From Lactuca virosa (Eukaryota; Streptophyta; Magnoliopsida; Asterales; Asteraceae): 64,000 nucleotides of DNA. Each line of letters starts with the position of its first letter. The stretch's first letter is position 1. The stretch lies in NCBI GenBank assembly GCA_928212115.1, contig CAKMRJ010003334.1:106490833-106554832 (forward strand), written 5' to 3'. The translations under genes were made by a program, and so were the position numbers. The notes beneath the pieces are model-generated. The model was not told the origin of the DNA. It saw only the letters and a program-made list of their open reading frames with translations, and did no database searches. This document shows, piece after piece, positions 9,421 to 19,988 of the stretch.

Positions 9421-12400
9421 ATGGCGACTACTGCTCATGTCGATCCTTCTACTGAAGATACTTCTTCTGCACCAGTTATGAAGATTCAATCTACCAATTA
9501 TTATGTGGATGGTGAACTTTCTCAATGTCCAGAAGAATTCAAGATGCTTATTGTTTCTTTAAAACACTCTGTTTTATCCAAAGCAATGTTCAATTCCTTT
9601 TCTGTTCCGGTATCCTGGCTTTCTCAAGCAGGATCTACTGCCACATACAACAAAGCCTCTGATTCGATTACTTTTCACCTAATCAATGACAAAAAGGTTA
9701 GGCTTTCCAAGAAACTGTTTTGTCAGATTCTTGACATTCCAAATACACCTCCTTTTGTTGAATTTCAATTCTCCCAAATAATTCATATGTTTAATGAAAT
9801 GGGATATCAGCCCCCATTGTCAAAGATAAGTGACTTTAAGAAGTCTGGTCTTCCAAAAGTATGGAATTTTTTGTTTGGGATATTTTTGCGTTGTTTAACC
9901 GGAAGAACAGTTGGATTAGATAAAGGAAGGATGGAGGTTTATGCCATGGTGGCTGGTTTATACTATGATCTTCCAGCAGACTACTCTACACAGCTATGGA
10001 AGGAATTCCAAAAAGGAGTAGAACATACGAATGTTGTTCATGGCATTTCGTGTGCTAGGTACTGGAGTCTAATTCTGCAACATTTTTACAACAAGGAAGG
10101 CATCTTGGTTTCAAATGAAGAAGAGAAGGTTACTTTTCAATCTTATCACTTTCCGAAGGAAGTTGTTGACAATGATGATGAATTTCCAAACGTTGCTCGG
10201 ATTCCAGACGCGATGCTTAAAAGGGTGGATCCTACGAATCCTGTTTTGATTGCATATCTGAAAACATTCGATTCTTCTATTCCTACGGGAATTTTGTTGC
10301 CACGCGACGAAAAGAAGACCAAAAAGTCGAAGAAAGCTGATCCTGCTTCACCTGAAAAGAAAACGAAGGGTTCAACATCCTCTAAATCTTCAAAGAAGAA
10401 GACAGAAAATGTTGCAGTGACAGTTGAAGCAACACAAGTGATTGAGCCAATAGTGGAAGAGACTCAAGAGAACGTGATTATTCCTTCGAAAACAGGGATG
10501 TTTCGAAGAATCAAGATGAAATCCACTCACAAACGAAAGTCACCATCACAGAAGTTGATTCGCAAGCCTCAAATTACTCACCAAGGAGTTTTAATTCGTG
10601 AGGTACCTGTTCCTGTTTCTCCCGGATCCAAGAAAAGAGCAGCAGAAGATATGGCAAAACACTTGTCACAACCGAAAAAGAAGAAGACGAAGAAGACTCG
10701 AAAGATTGTTTTATCTACTGAGTCTACAGAAGAGGATGAACGAATACCAGAAACTCCAGAGTTCACTTCTATCATTACAAGTTCCATTCCTGAGAAGACT
10801 GTTATCATACCACCCGAAGTTTCGATTGCCAAGTCAATTTTTGAGGAGGTTCGAACTTCAGGCATCCCTGCACACGTATCTGATACGGATGCAAATGTCA
10901 ACATGGGTGAAGGTGGTTCGAAAGATGCAGATCAAGGTCCAATTATCTCTACTCCTTTCGAATCATTGGTTTCTGTTACACCAACATCTACTATTCCTCT
11001 CACATCAACCACTGTTTCACCAACCTTTGAACATATCATCAATCAACCAATTACTTCCATTTTTTCCTCTCAATCCACTGATACACCCAAACCATCTTCA
11101 CCCACTGAAACTGATAATGAAGGGTTTGGTGGAACATTCGAAGACCTAGAGTTTCATGATGAAGAAGAAGAATTTCCTGATCATATGTTAATGACAATGA
11201 AGCAATACAAAATTCTTAATCAAAAGTTGAACTCCATCATTCAATCTCAAGCTGATCTTGGCGGAGGTTCATCTATTTCAAGTTTGGAGGTTGATTCTAT
11301 GCTCAAGATGTTTGAATCAAGAGTAATCAACAAAGTTTCTGGAATGATAAAAGCCTCAGAGTCTGTTATTTTAGAAAAGGTTGATTACACAGATCAGAAT
11401 TCTGAGCTTCGTGTTAAAACTCTCAGATCTGATTTTATGGGAGAAGTTAAGGATCTGCGAAGCATAACAAAAGAACGACATGTTCTTTTTGTTCAGGAAG
11501 TCAAGAAAGTGAGGGAGGATGTTAACTCCCAAATTCACGAACTTCGTGAAGACATGAAAAAGGAAATTCTATCTGTTCAACATGATTATGCGTCCTTGAA
11601 TCAGAAGGTCGATATCATTTGTGATGCTGTCACTCGATTTGTCAAGCTATACGAAGGTTTGAGTCCTCAAATAACTCAAATCTCCAAGTCTGAAAGTGAA
11701 AATTTTGAAGGTGTGATCAAGTTGTTAAAGGAGTTGAAGGAGATCTCAACGAAACCGGTTTCGTCACCGTTGATTACTCCAGAATTTTTATCCCAGAAGT
11801 TTGTGCAGTTCGAAGCCATACTTAACAAGCAACTTGCTCCACTATTTCGCATATCCAGTCTTCTTCCCACAACTACTGCCCCTCCTGTTTTCACAGGGGT
11901 GCAAGGGGGAGAAAGGAAGTCAACAGAAGAAGAAGCGAAAGTGGTGGGCAAGGTATTTCCATCTAGCATCCCTTCAACAAAACCAGTAATTGTGTCTGCT
12001 CAACCAGTGACCTCAACAATCGTAACAACATTACCAATTACAAGAACAATTTCGAAAGGAATTGTAATTGGTAAACCTTTGGAATCTGGTGGAAGTGGTT
12101 CGAAGCTAAAAGACGTAACTGAAAAATCTGCTTCGAAAGACAAAGGAAAATCAATTCTGGTTGAAAAATCTAAAGAAGAAAAGAAGGCTGAAGCTGAAGC
12201 TGAACTCGAGAAAATGAGGCTTATTCAAAGCATCATGACTCAGAGGGCTGGTGATCCGAAGGGCATGAATAAAGGTGATCCAGCAAAACATTACAACTAT
12301 GAAACAATCGAAGCCTTGGTTGCCTTTAATCACATGTACTCATTTGATAAGAAGCCAAAACAGAGTTATGTGGTTACAAACACTGATGCATGCCAGTTGG

Positions 12401-13161
12401 ATTTCCCTATAAATGAGATGATGTTCATCATGCCTCAGTTCAAAGCTGAAGGGAATTTCAAAGAAAAAGATGAAGGGACTCATATGAAAATTCGTTTTCA
12501 TGCAGTACTTGGCAAAGCCCCTGAGGATGTATGGTCACTGATCAAGATCAAGAAGGTGATAAGCATGAAAAAGGATGTGGTCTTTGAAAACATTGTTCAA
12601 AATGTTAAATATGTTGTGGCCAGGGCAAATGGAAAAACATGCGAATTCACTATTGCAGATTTTCCTCTGATGAACTTGTATGACCTTATACAAGTGGCAT
12701 TGCTTCTGAAAGACAAATCCTTTTCTTTTCTGCAAAACACAGATCCAGAGGAATTCAAACTTGGAGTTGCTCACATCAAAATCTTCATTGAGAATTATTA
12801 TGAGTGCCTAGCACTGACTGATGTGGAGTTGGCTACTGCAAAGGGAATGGAAGTAAAAGTTCCAATGGCTCCTTCGTTGACTCAGACTGAGTTAAAGAAA
12901 TATGCTGATGGAGAAATATGTTTAAAGCCATTTGGAATAGTTTTTGCTGGAAAGGATAAAGCTGGAAAAGCGAAGCGGTTTTTGTTCCAAGCTAGCGAAG
13001 TGGAGAGATATTCTACATCTCAATATACGAACTTGATTGTTCGTATGAACCACTGCAAAAAGAACAATGAAGGAGACAAGAAGGAATTGAAGAAAATTAT
13101 TTCTTGGTATACTGAGGTTCGAAGAGTTTTGCTGTACTCCATTACTCTACTTACAAACTGA
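9421..13161 (+). CDS. Third ORF of Copia-1 (Sirevirus 'envelope-like' position), function unknown
   Basis: 1246 residues from a true ATG (MATTAHVDPSTE), between pol and the PPT. The N-terminal domain (about residues 20-310) is globular, with KLFCQILDIPNTPP, PKVWNFLFGIFLRCLTG and ISCARYWSLILQHF. Residues about 310-600 are Lys/Ser/Pro/Thr-rich with a basic KKKKTKKTRK patch near 418-430 that could be a nuclear signal. About 610-800 is heptad-like coiled coil. The C-terminal domain (about 950-1246) contains CEFTIADFPLMNLYDLIQV and a final WYTEVRRVLLYSITLL. I see no signal peptide or convincing membrane span, so 'envelope' is only a positional label. Related ORFs are in Copia-2 and in the derivative at 50726. 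Confidence 0.9.
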   Translation: MATTAHVDPSTEDTSSAPVMKIQSTNYYVDGELSQCPEEFKMLIVSLKHSVLSKAMFNSFSVPVSWLSQAGSTATYNKASDSITFHLINDKKVRLSKKLFCQILDIPNTPPFVEFQFSQIIHMFNEMGYQPPLSKISDFKKSGLPKVWNFLFGIFLRCLTGRTVGLDKGRMEVYAMVAGLYYDLPADYSTQLWKEFQKGVEHTNVVHGISCARYWSLILQHFYNKEGILVSNEEEKVTFQSYHFPKEVVDNDDEFPNVARIPDAMLKRVDPTNPVLIAYLKTFDSSIPTGILLPRDEKKTKKSKKADPASPEKKTKGSTSSKSSKKKTENVAVTVEATQVIEPIVEETQENVIIPSKTGMFRRIKMKSTHKRKSPSQKLIRKPQITHQGVLIREVPVPVSPGSKKRAAEDMAKHLSQPKKKKTKKTRKIVLSTESTEEDERIPETPEFTSIITSSIPEKTVIIPPEVSIAKSIFEEVRTSGIPAHVSDTDANVNMGEGGSKDADQGPIISTPFESLVSVTPTSTIPLTSTTVSPTFEHIINQPITSIFSSQSTDTPKPSSPTETDNEGFGGTFEDLEFHDEEEEFPDHMLMTMKQYKILNQKLNSIIQSQADLGGGSSISSLEVDSMLKMFESRVINKVSGMIKASESVILEKVDYTDQNSELRVKTLRSDFMGEVKDLRSITKERHVLFVQEVKKVREDVNSQIHELREDMKKEILSVQHDYASLNQKVDIICDAVTRFVKLYEGLSPQITQISKSESENFEGVIKLLKELKEISTKPVSSPLITPEFLSQKFVQFEAILNKQLAPLFRISSLLPTTTAPPVFTGVQGGERKSTEEEAKVVGKVFPSSIPSTKPVIVSAQPVTSTIVTTLPITRTISKGIVIGKPLESGGSGSKLKDVTEKSASKDKGKSILVEKSKEEKKAEAEAELEKMRLIQSIMTQRAGDPKGMNKGDPAKHYNYETIEALVAFNHMYSFDKKPKQSYVVTNTDACQLDFPINEMMFIMPQFKAEGNFKEKDEGTHMKIRFHAVLGKAPEDVWSLIKIKKVISMKKDVVFENIVQNVKYVVARANGKTCEFTIADFPLMNLYDLIQVALLLKDKSFSFLQNTDPEEFKLGVAHIKIFIENYYECLALTDVELATAKGMEVKVPMAPSLTQTELKKYADGEICLKPFGIVFAGKDKAGKAKRFLFQASEVERYSTSQYTNLIVRMNHCKKNNEGDKKELKKIISWYTEVRRVLLYSITLLTN
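11903..11916 (+). other. PPT-like tract inside ORF3 of Copia-1
   Basis: AAGGGGGAGAAAGG, sharing AAGGGGGAGA with the true PPT. The related ORF3s carry the same kind of tract after the coiled coil (52321 and 54407). Confidence 0.5.
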
Positions 13162-13181
13162 AGACTTCGACTTTGATTACA

Positions 13182-13192
13182 AAGGGGGAGAT
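13182..13192 (+). other. Polypurine tract of Copia-1
   Basis: AAGGGGGAGAT immediately before the right LTR start TGTTAGGG. It is the expected plus-strand primer. Confidence 0.92.
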
Positions 13193-13514
13193 TGTTAGGG
13201 TCGAAATGTTGTAATAGTCGAAGTTTGTATTTAGGGTCTTCGAACATTTTTATAATGTATTTTACTAGGGCATAATATTCGAAGCTTCATGTTTAGTCCT
13301 TAGTATATTTTTTGTACGCTTTTCTCTTCTATAAATAGGAGTGGTTACTAGTGTCTTAGTAACGAAGTCTTTACAGAATATTCATTGTACTCTGTAAAAT
13401 TTTCAAAAGCGTAATAGAGCCAAACAGATCATATTTACATCGGTGTTCAAATCTTTCAATTCTACTTTGAATTTACTCTCTAATTCGTTCAATACTTGAT
13501 TCATTGTCTCATCA
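13193..13514 (+). repeat. Right LTR of Copia-1
   Basis: 322 bp, TGTTAGGG to CTCATCA, with the same TATAAATAG (13330-13338). It differs from the left LTR at one base. Using a commonly assumed plant LTR rate of 1.3e-8 per site per year, that is roughly 0.1 million years; this is an order-of-magnitude inference. Confidence 0.96.
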
Positions 13515-14164
13515 ACAAGTATTAATGTTAAGTATAAGTTTCCCCCTACTTATACCTTAGGATTAAGGAATGTTTAGGTATAACACTTAATTGATAAGTA
13601 AACTATTATACCTAATATACATACTAAATGTTGGAGAGTCAAAATGATACTTTCAAAACTATACTTTTGAATGTGGAAAATGTATTATTTTATGGAGTCA
13701 AAACCTGTGGACTCACCAACTTTATGTTGACGTATTTTAAAATGCATGTGTTTTCAGGAACTTGAAAAGCTGGTATGTATTCGAACAGAAGAAGTTTTAC
13801 TATTACCTTTCTGTTCATTAAGAAGTATGCCATAGTCGGATATTATGTAATAGGTCCTAGAAAAACAGTTATGTAACTTTCAGTTATCAATAAAGGTATG
13901 TATTTTCTTTAGTACTGTTCAATGTATGTTATATAACTGTGATACGAAGAATAACGTTACACTACCCGGTGTTTCCGCCGATGGCTGGGGGTGTGACAGA
14001 AATTGGTATAAGAGCTATTAACTATAGTGAACTAGTACTTTCTTAGGAAAGCACGTATATAGTTTAGGACTTACTCTATTAGGTTTAGGTATATCCCTTA
14101 GCCTATAAATAAAAAGTATTATTAATTATTCTACTGAAGGACTACTTACGGGAACGGTGACAAG
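13515..14164 (+). mobile_element. Truncated Gypsy LTR end, primer site and leader (Tekay-like relic)
   Basis: The LTR part ends at 13998 with GGGGGTGTGACA. The same kind of end (TTTCCGCC ... GGGGTGTGACA) closes the Tekay-like LTR at 42665 when read on its own strand. TGGTATAAGAGC at 14004-14015 is a one-base variant of the iMet primer site. 14016-14164 looks like leader. Copia-1 inserted into this LTR, so the rest of the LTR should lie left of the window. No coding sequence remains. Confidence 0.65.
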
Positions 14165-15539
14165 GATAGACATGTCGATTGGGGTTGTGTCTTTGATGAT
14201 TAAGTGCTTAATGATTAAGCCCTCACCCTTTTAAGCCTAGGGTTTGGGTTTTGAACCAATTTTGGTGGTTCTTAGGGGTAAAGTTTCCAACTTTACCCTT
14301 CTAAATGCCATTTTCAGTTGAGATCTAAGTTGTGAAGCTCTTTAATTCGTCAATGTCGACTTAATGAATTAAGAGGTTGGGTTACCGGTAAACTCGACGA
14401 GTTCATGGGTAAACTTAGCGAGTTGGCTCAGTTTTTCCCGACTTTGCAAATTAAGGTAGAAACTTGATGAAGGACAACTCGGCGAGTTGGGTCTACTTGG
14501 ACCGTTGACTTTGACTTTCAATTTATGACCTTGAGCAAGTTTGTTCCAAGGGGTACTTGTGGTAATCTAAAATTGTAATTAAGGGAATTATGGGCTTAGG
14601 ATAAGGCCCATATGAGGTAGGGTCCAATTTGGAAAATTGGGCCATTAGTGGGCTTTTATGGATCTAGTAGTTTCTGGCATGTTGGGCTTGAGTTATTAAT
14701 GGGCCATCGGGATGCAAAGTGTTTGGACTAGAAAGAATGGGTGGGCCTTTGGGTCTTTCAGATTGTATTTTGGGTCATAATTTTTAGATAAGGCTAGGTT
14801 AGGGGTAAAATGGTCTTTTTACCCCGGGTATGAAGTTGTGGTTATGGATTGGAACCCAAATTGTTAATTGGGTGTTGTTTTGATCTGTCAGTTTGGAGGG
14901 TGTCGTAAGGGCAGCAGCTAGGGGTTTCTTTCAGTGTGCTTCTGCATTCGAGGTGAGTTTCCTTACCAGATTTAGTGGGTTGAAGGCACCAAGGCTGGCC
15001 CATGTTTATATTATGTTGTTAGTATGCTAGTTGTCTTTATGACTCTTGCATGTGCTTGTGTTTATATATCTTCCGGGCTAAGGCCCGATGTCGGGCGGGG
15101 CCGGATGGATATTTGTATGCTATGTATCTTTGTGATTATTGTATGTGTATGTGTTTATTTGATATATGTTATTGTAAGTTGGGCGGGGCCCGTTTTACTG
15201 AGCTCAGCTCGATGTCGGGCGGGGCCCGATGCCGGACGGGGTCCGATGACGGGCGGGGCCCACTATATGTTTATTGTATGGTATGTGGTATTTGTGGAAC
15301 TCACTAAGCTTTGTGCTTACAATTTTCAGTTTATGTTTCAGGTACTCCAGTTTTCAAATGAAAGAGCTCGAGACTATCGCAACGCATACACCCGTGTTTT
15401 TCCGCAATATGTGAGCATTGGGAATGAACCCTGATAAATGTTTTATTTGAAATGCTTTTCAATGTTTGGACAAAGTTTACAATAGTGCTTAGACTATAAT
15501 AGAAAGGAAATTTTTATCCTTGGTTTTTAGGATGTTACA
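14165..15539 (+). mobile_element. Truncated Gypsy LTR of the ACTCG(A/T)CGAGT type
   Basis: The 3' end is GGATGTTACA (15531-15539), matching the ends of the LARD LTRs. It carries AACTCGACGAGTT (near 14391), related AACTCGGCGAGTT copies, a GGGCGGGGCCCG minisatellite (about 15070-15262), then GAACTCAC and the hairpin TAAGCTTTGTGCTTA (15305-15319). No clear 5' end (TGTAAC) is visible, so the left boundary is approximate. The short frames here are shadows; the best (15024-15434) is repeat-driven. Confidence 0.65.
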
Positions 15540-16491
15540 ATAACTCACGAGATAACTGGACATGACTCTGACAAATACGAATTCGTTTGGGCATCATTTG
15601 ATAGCGACATAAATGAAGAAATTATATGTGACGATTCATCTGAATCTTGTATCTCTAACCCTGAAGTGATTTCAAAATCAACTCTAGTGCCAGTTAAGCC
15701 TAAGTTCGACAATCCATCATCTGGACAAACTTCCAAGTGATCATACGACTCTCGGAAGAAACCTTGGTTACATAAGAAAGATGTTGTTCACTCTAAAATC
15801 AAAGCCAAAAATGCCCTTAAGAAAGAAATTAGGTCAAGGCAGGATTCCAGATTCATTGAGAAATCTGAAAAGAAAGTGTCTCGAATAGTTAGTCCAGCCA
15901 CTAGGAACCATAATACCTTTATGCATGTTAAGATTCTTAAGAGGCCATCCAATCCTCCTAGTTCGGATGTTCAAAACAAATCTGTCAGTCCTAATCCCGA
16001 AAAAGGTCACTGTTGAGACTCCTTCTGTGAAAACTGACTCTCCTCAGACAATTTCTTCTGTGTTTATTGCTAAATCTGATGGCACGATTTTCAAACCAAA
16101 ACAATTTCCGGAACCAAATGTGCCTTCAAAAGTAGCAAACAAAGAACAGGTTGGTAAGAACATTGTTGTTCAGAAATCCTCAAAAGATTCAAAACAAAAG
16201 TTTGAGTGGAAAGTAAAAAAGGTTGAAAACACATCTGTAATTTTTGTCAACACAGTGATTCCTACAACATCACAAAAAAATGTTAGTCCGAGAAAAGCAA
16301 TATCCAAACAACCTTTGGTTGAATATCATTTTTGGATAAATGAAAAGACCTTGTCATTCTGCTTCTTTCCTAGAGTATCTCGGAACAAGCCCTCCGAGAT
16401 GCCAGTTTCTCAAAATTCACAATCCAAGTCCAAAGCCCTTTCCAAAGACCCTAAACCTAACTCAGAGCCTAAAACTCCAAAAAATAAATGA
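15540..16491 (+). pseudogene. gag: C-terminal part of Copia-2 gag
   Basis: Lys/Ser-rich extension region comparable to the tail of Copia-1 gag. Stops interrupt it near 15738 and 16015, with a frame change between; the longest open part is 15925-16491. It ends AAA TGA (stop 16489-16491), followed by TTTTGCAG|G, the same junction arrangement as in Copia-1. No zinc knuckle remains because the 5' part is absent. Confidence 0.75.
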
Positions 16492-19400
16492 TTTTGCAGG
16501 CACTCTGTGCTTCGGAACAATATAAAATATGATATATTGATAGTGCTTGTTAAATGTACATGACCGGACAGAAAGACTTTCTGCGTGATCTTAAGCTCGC
16601 TCCTAACGCTGGTTATGTGACATATGGTAACAACTCAAATTCAAAAATCCGAGGTTATGACATCTTGACAAACGTAAATTTCTCTCTCTCCAATGTGGCG
16701 TATGTTGCTGATCTCAAACACAACCTGATTAGTGTAGCTCAACTCACTGATGCAAACCGAAGAGTTAAATACTGCAAAAAACATAGCTACGTTATGACAG
16801 AAGACTAGAAACAATTTCTAATCAAATCTGATCACAACAAAAACATGTATCCATTAGATATCAACATGATCATAGAAAAGCCTCAACTATGTCTTCTTTC
16901 AAAGGCTGTTCCTGACGTTCGTTGGCTATGGCATTGGAGGCTCGCTCATCTCAACTTCTGCTACATGAATGATCTTGTTTCTGGTGAAATGGTCTGAGGT
17001 CTGCCACTCCTCAAATTCGAAAACGATCACCTCTGTACTGCATGTGAACGTGGGAAGCAATCCAAGAAAGGTCATCCTGTAATCCTTGAAAAGTCAATTT
17101 CAGAACCATTAGAACATCTTTATATTGATCTTTGTGGACCCTCCACCGTAGAAAGTCCGCATCGCAAAAAGTACATTCTTATGATTGTTGATGACTACAC
17201 AAGGTTCACCTGGGTCTTCTTCCTTAGGCTAAAATCTGAAACATCCTCGAAATTTATTAACTTCATCAAAGGAATTGAAGTTCTTGTCAAACTTCCTGTT
17301 GGAAGAATCCGAAGTGACAATGGCTCGTAATTCACCAATGTCACCATTGAGAAATTCCTCTCCGCCAAAGGCATCAACCACAATTTATCTGCTCCCTACA
17401 CTCCTCAACAAAATGGTATGGTTGAAAGAAGGAACCGAAATCTTGTTGAAGCCGCTTGATCAATGTTGAACTTTGCTAATCTTCCTCTTTATCTTTGGGT
17501 TGATGTTGTGTCCACTGACTACTTCACTAAAAACCGAAGCATCATTAATCTCCGTCTCAACATGACACCGTATGAAGCCAAGAATGCTCGCAAGCCGAGT
17601 ATCTCGTTCTTACATGTTTTCGGCTGCAGATGCTTTATCAAAAACGATCGTGGGAAACTCACAAAGTTTCAACCCAAATCCGATGAAGCAATCTTTTTGG
17701 GATACTCAGCCAAATCCAAAGCCTATAGAGTTTCTGAATCTTCGAACTCGTGTACTTGAAGAAAGCTTCGATGTCACTTTTGATGACAACTTTGTTCAGA
17801 ATTCTGGTCCAACTCGTGTTGCAACTCACATCATGGAGTCCGATAATCCACCACCAGGATCTCCGAATTCCGAAATCATATATGAAGTCGACCTCGAAAT
17901 CCTGTTCAAACCTTTAGAAACTGCTCTTGACTCTGAATCTCGATCCAGGACGACCTCATCAACTGCAGCTCCAATTTCTCAAAATGTTTCTGGTCTGACA
18001 CCTACCTTTCCTCCATTTGATTCCGATCCATTTCGACATTCTCAGGTTGAGGGGGAGAATGGCCATCCTTCCTTCAAATCAAATGTTGATGGATTTCAAG
18101 ATGCTGCAGATCAATTCGCTGAATTTGATTTTATTCCGAACAACAACGAAGGCGATGCTAACTTCTTTGACTTACTGAACGATGACGACGTCGACATATC
18201 TGGTTCAGAAATCAGGGGGAGCATCATTCTCAAATTCAAGTTGTCCAGGGGGAGTAACACAACCCATTGTTGATATCAGATCATCCGCTGCACAAGAACT
18301 TCCGAGATTACACATCTAGACAAAGGATTATCCTCCAAATAAAGTCATCGGAAATCTCAACGCTGGTGTTCAAACTCGTTCGGCTACCAACATCCAAAAC
18401 GAGTGTCACTTCTCAGCATTCATTTCAATGTTTGAACCAAAATCCATCAAGGAAGCATTAGAACATGTTGACTGGATTACAGCCATACAAGAAGAGTTAG
18501 CATAATTTGACAGAAATTAAGTGTGGACTCTCCTCCCTCATCCTTAGGATCACCCTATTGTTGGCACAAGATGGATCTTCCAAAACGTGCTCGATGACGC
18601 CAGAGTTATTATCAGAAACAAAGAAAGATTGGTGGCCAAAGGATTCACTCAGATCGAAGGACTTGATTACGACGATACTTTCGCTCTTGTTTCTCGTCTT
18701 GAATCCATCCAAATCTTTCTTGCTTATGCAGCTCACAAAGGCTTTAAAGTTTACCAAATAGACGTTAAAAGTGCCTTTCGCAATGGTGAACTGGATACCA
18801 AAGTGTAAATTCAACAGCCCCTGGTTTTGTAAATCTTTCATATCCGAACTATTGCTACAAACTCCAAAAAGCTGTTTATTGCCTCAAGCAAGCTCCATGT
18901 GCCTGGTACGAGACTCTCACTGATTTTCTGAAGCGTTCTGGTTTTCAAAGAGGAATTATTGATCCTACCCTATTTCGAAGATCAAATGGAAACCATCTCA
19001 TGTTATTCCAAATTTATGTTGACGACATCATTTTTGGATCCACGGATTCAACGATGGTTGCTGATTTCGCAAAGTTAATGGTTAGTAGATTCCAAATGAG
19101 CATGAATCGTGAATTAAGTTTCTTCCTTGGACTCTAAGACAAGCAAACCAACAAAGAAATATTTATTCACCAGGAGAAATACATTTCCAAACTTCTAAAA
19201 AAGTATTCAATGGACACATGTGCCTCTGCAATGGTTCCAATGGGTTTCAGACACAAGATCTTCTTGGACCCATTAGGTGTTGCTGTTGACCAAAAGAAAT
19301 ATAGGGAATGATTGGATCGCTACTCTAACTTACTGCAAGTCGTCCGAACATCATGTTCTCTACATGCCCGTGTGCCAGATTTCAGGTCAATCCGAATATG

Positions 19401-19988
19401 TCTCATCTTCTGGCTGTCAAGCAAGTATTCCGATATCTCAAAGGAAGAAAAAACCTCAGAATTTGGTATCCAGGAAATGAAAGTTTCCTTCTTCAGGCAC
19501 ACTCCGATTCAAACTATGGAGGTCTTCAACTGGATAGAAAAAGCACTCCAGGAGGTTGTAAATTTTTAGGTGGAAGATTGGTTAGCTGGCCATCTAAGAA
19601 ACATAACTGTATTGCTCTCTCAATAGTCGAAGCAGAATACATTGTTGTTGCAAGATGCACTTTGCAAGTTCTTTGGATGAAATCTCAGCTTCTGGACTAT
19701 GGTTATCGATTTCAACACATTCCAATCTATTATGACTCTCAAAGTGCAATTCTGATTTCTCACAATCCAATTAGGCACTCCATGACCAAGCACATCGATA
19801 TTCAATACCATTTCATTAAAGATCATGTTTTAAAAGGAAACATCGAACTTGTTTTTGTTCCATATGACGATGAAATTGCTGATGTCTTTACTAAGACATT
19901 AGACAAAACCAAATTTAGTGGGTTTCTGAACAAAATGGGTATGATGATGCATGATCCACAATTCGTCCAAGAGTCTTGTACTCTCTGA
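16492..19988 (+). pseudogene. pol: Decayed pol of Copia-2
   Basis: All Copia pol domains are recognisable in several frames. Protease region from about 16530, with stops at 16530 and 16551. Then WHW.RLAHLNF near 16929, CTACERGKQSKKGH near 17035, DLCGPSTV near 17130, QQNGMVERRNRN near 17407, RT with YVDDIIFG near 19015, and RNase H 19353-19988 ending with TKHIDIQYHFIKDH and a DVFTKTLD tail. At least eight stops or frameshifts (for example TAA after SDNGS near 17328, 18503, 18806, 19136). The integrase-RT linker carries AGGGGGAG tracts at 18049, 18214 and 18247. Confidence 0.88.

Larger units (their letters stand above)
1..13514 (+). mobile_element. Copia-1: nearly intact Sirevirus-like Copia retrotransposon
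   Basis: Two 322-bp LTRs flank, in order, a tRNA-iMet-type primer site, a very long gag, an in-frame stop, pol in Copia order (protease, integrase, RT, RNase H), a 1.95 kb spacer, a 1246-codon third ORF and a polypurine tract. Copia order, long gag and a third ORF 3' of pol are the hallmarks of the Sirevirus (SIRE/Maximus) lineage. The window begins at the second base of the left LTR, so the left TSD copy lies outside; the right flank after 13514 reads ACAAG, the expected TSD. One mismatch separates the LTRs over 321 bases and all three ORFs are open, so the insertion is very recent and may be autonomous. Confidence 0.95.

Noticed and set aside
15024..15434. 136-codon ORF in the Gypsy LTR relic
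   Set aside because: Made of the GGGCGGGGCCCG repeat and flanking LTR; no protein family resemblance.
13951..15544. ATAAC at 13951-13955 and 15540-15544 as a TSD around one solo LTR
   Set aside because: The sequence after the left copy (GTTACAC) is not this family's LTR start, and an LTR-primer-site junction lies inside; a five-base match is likely chance.
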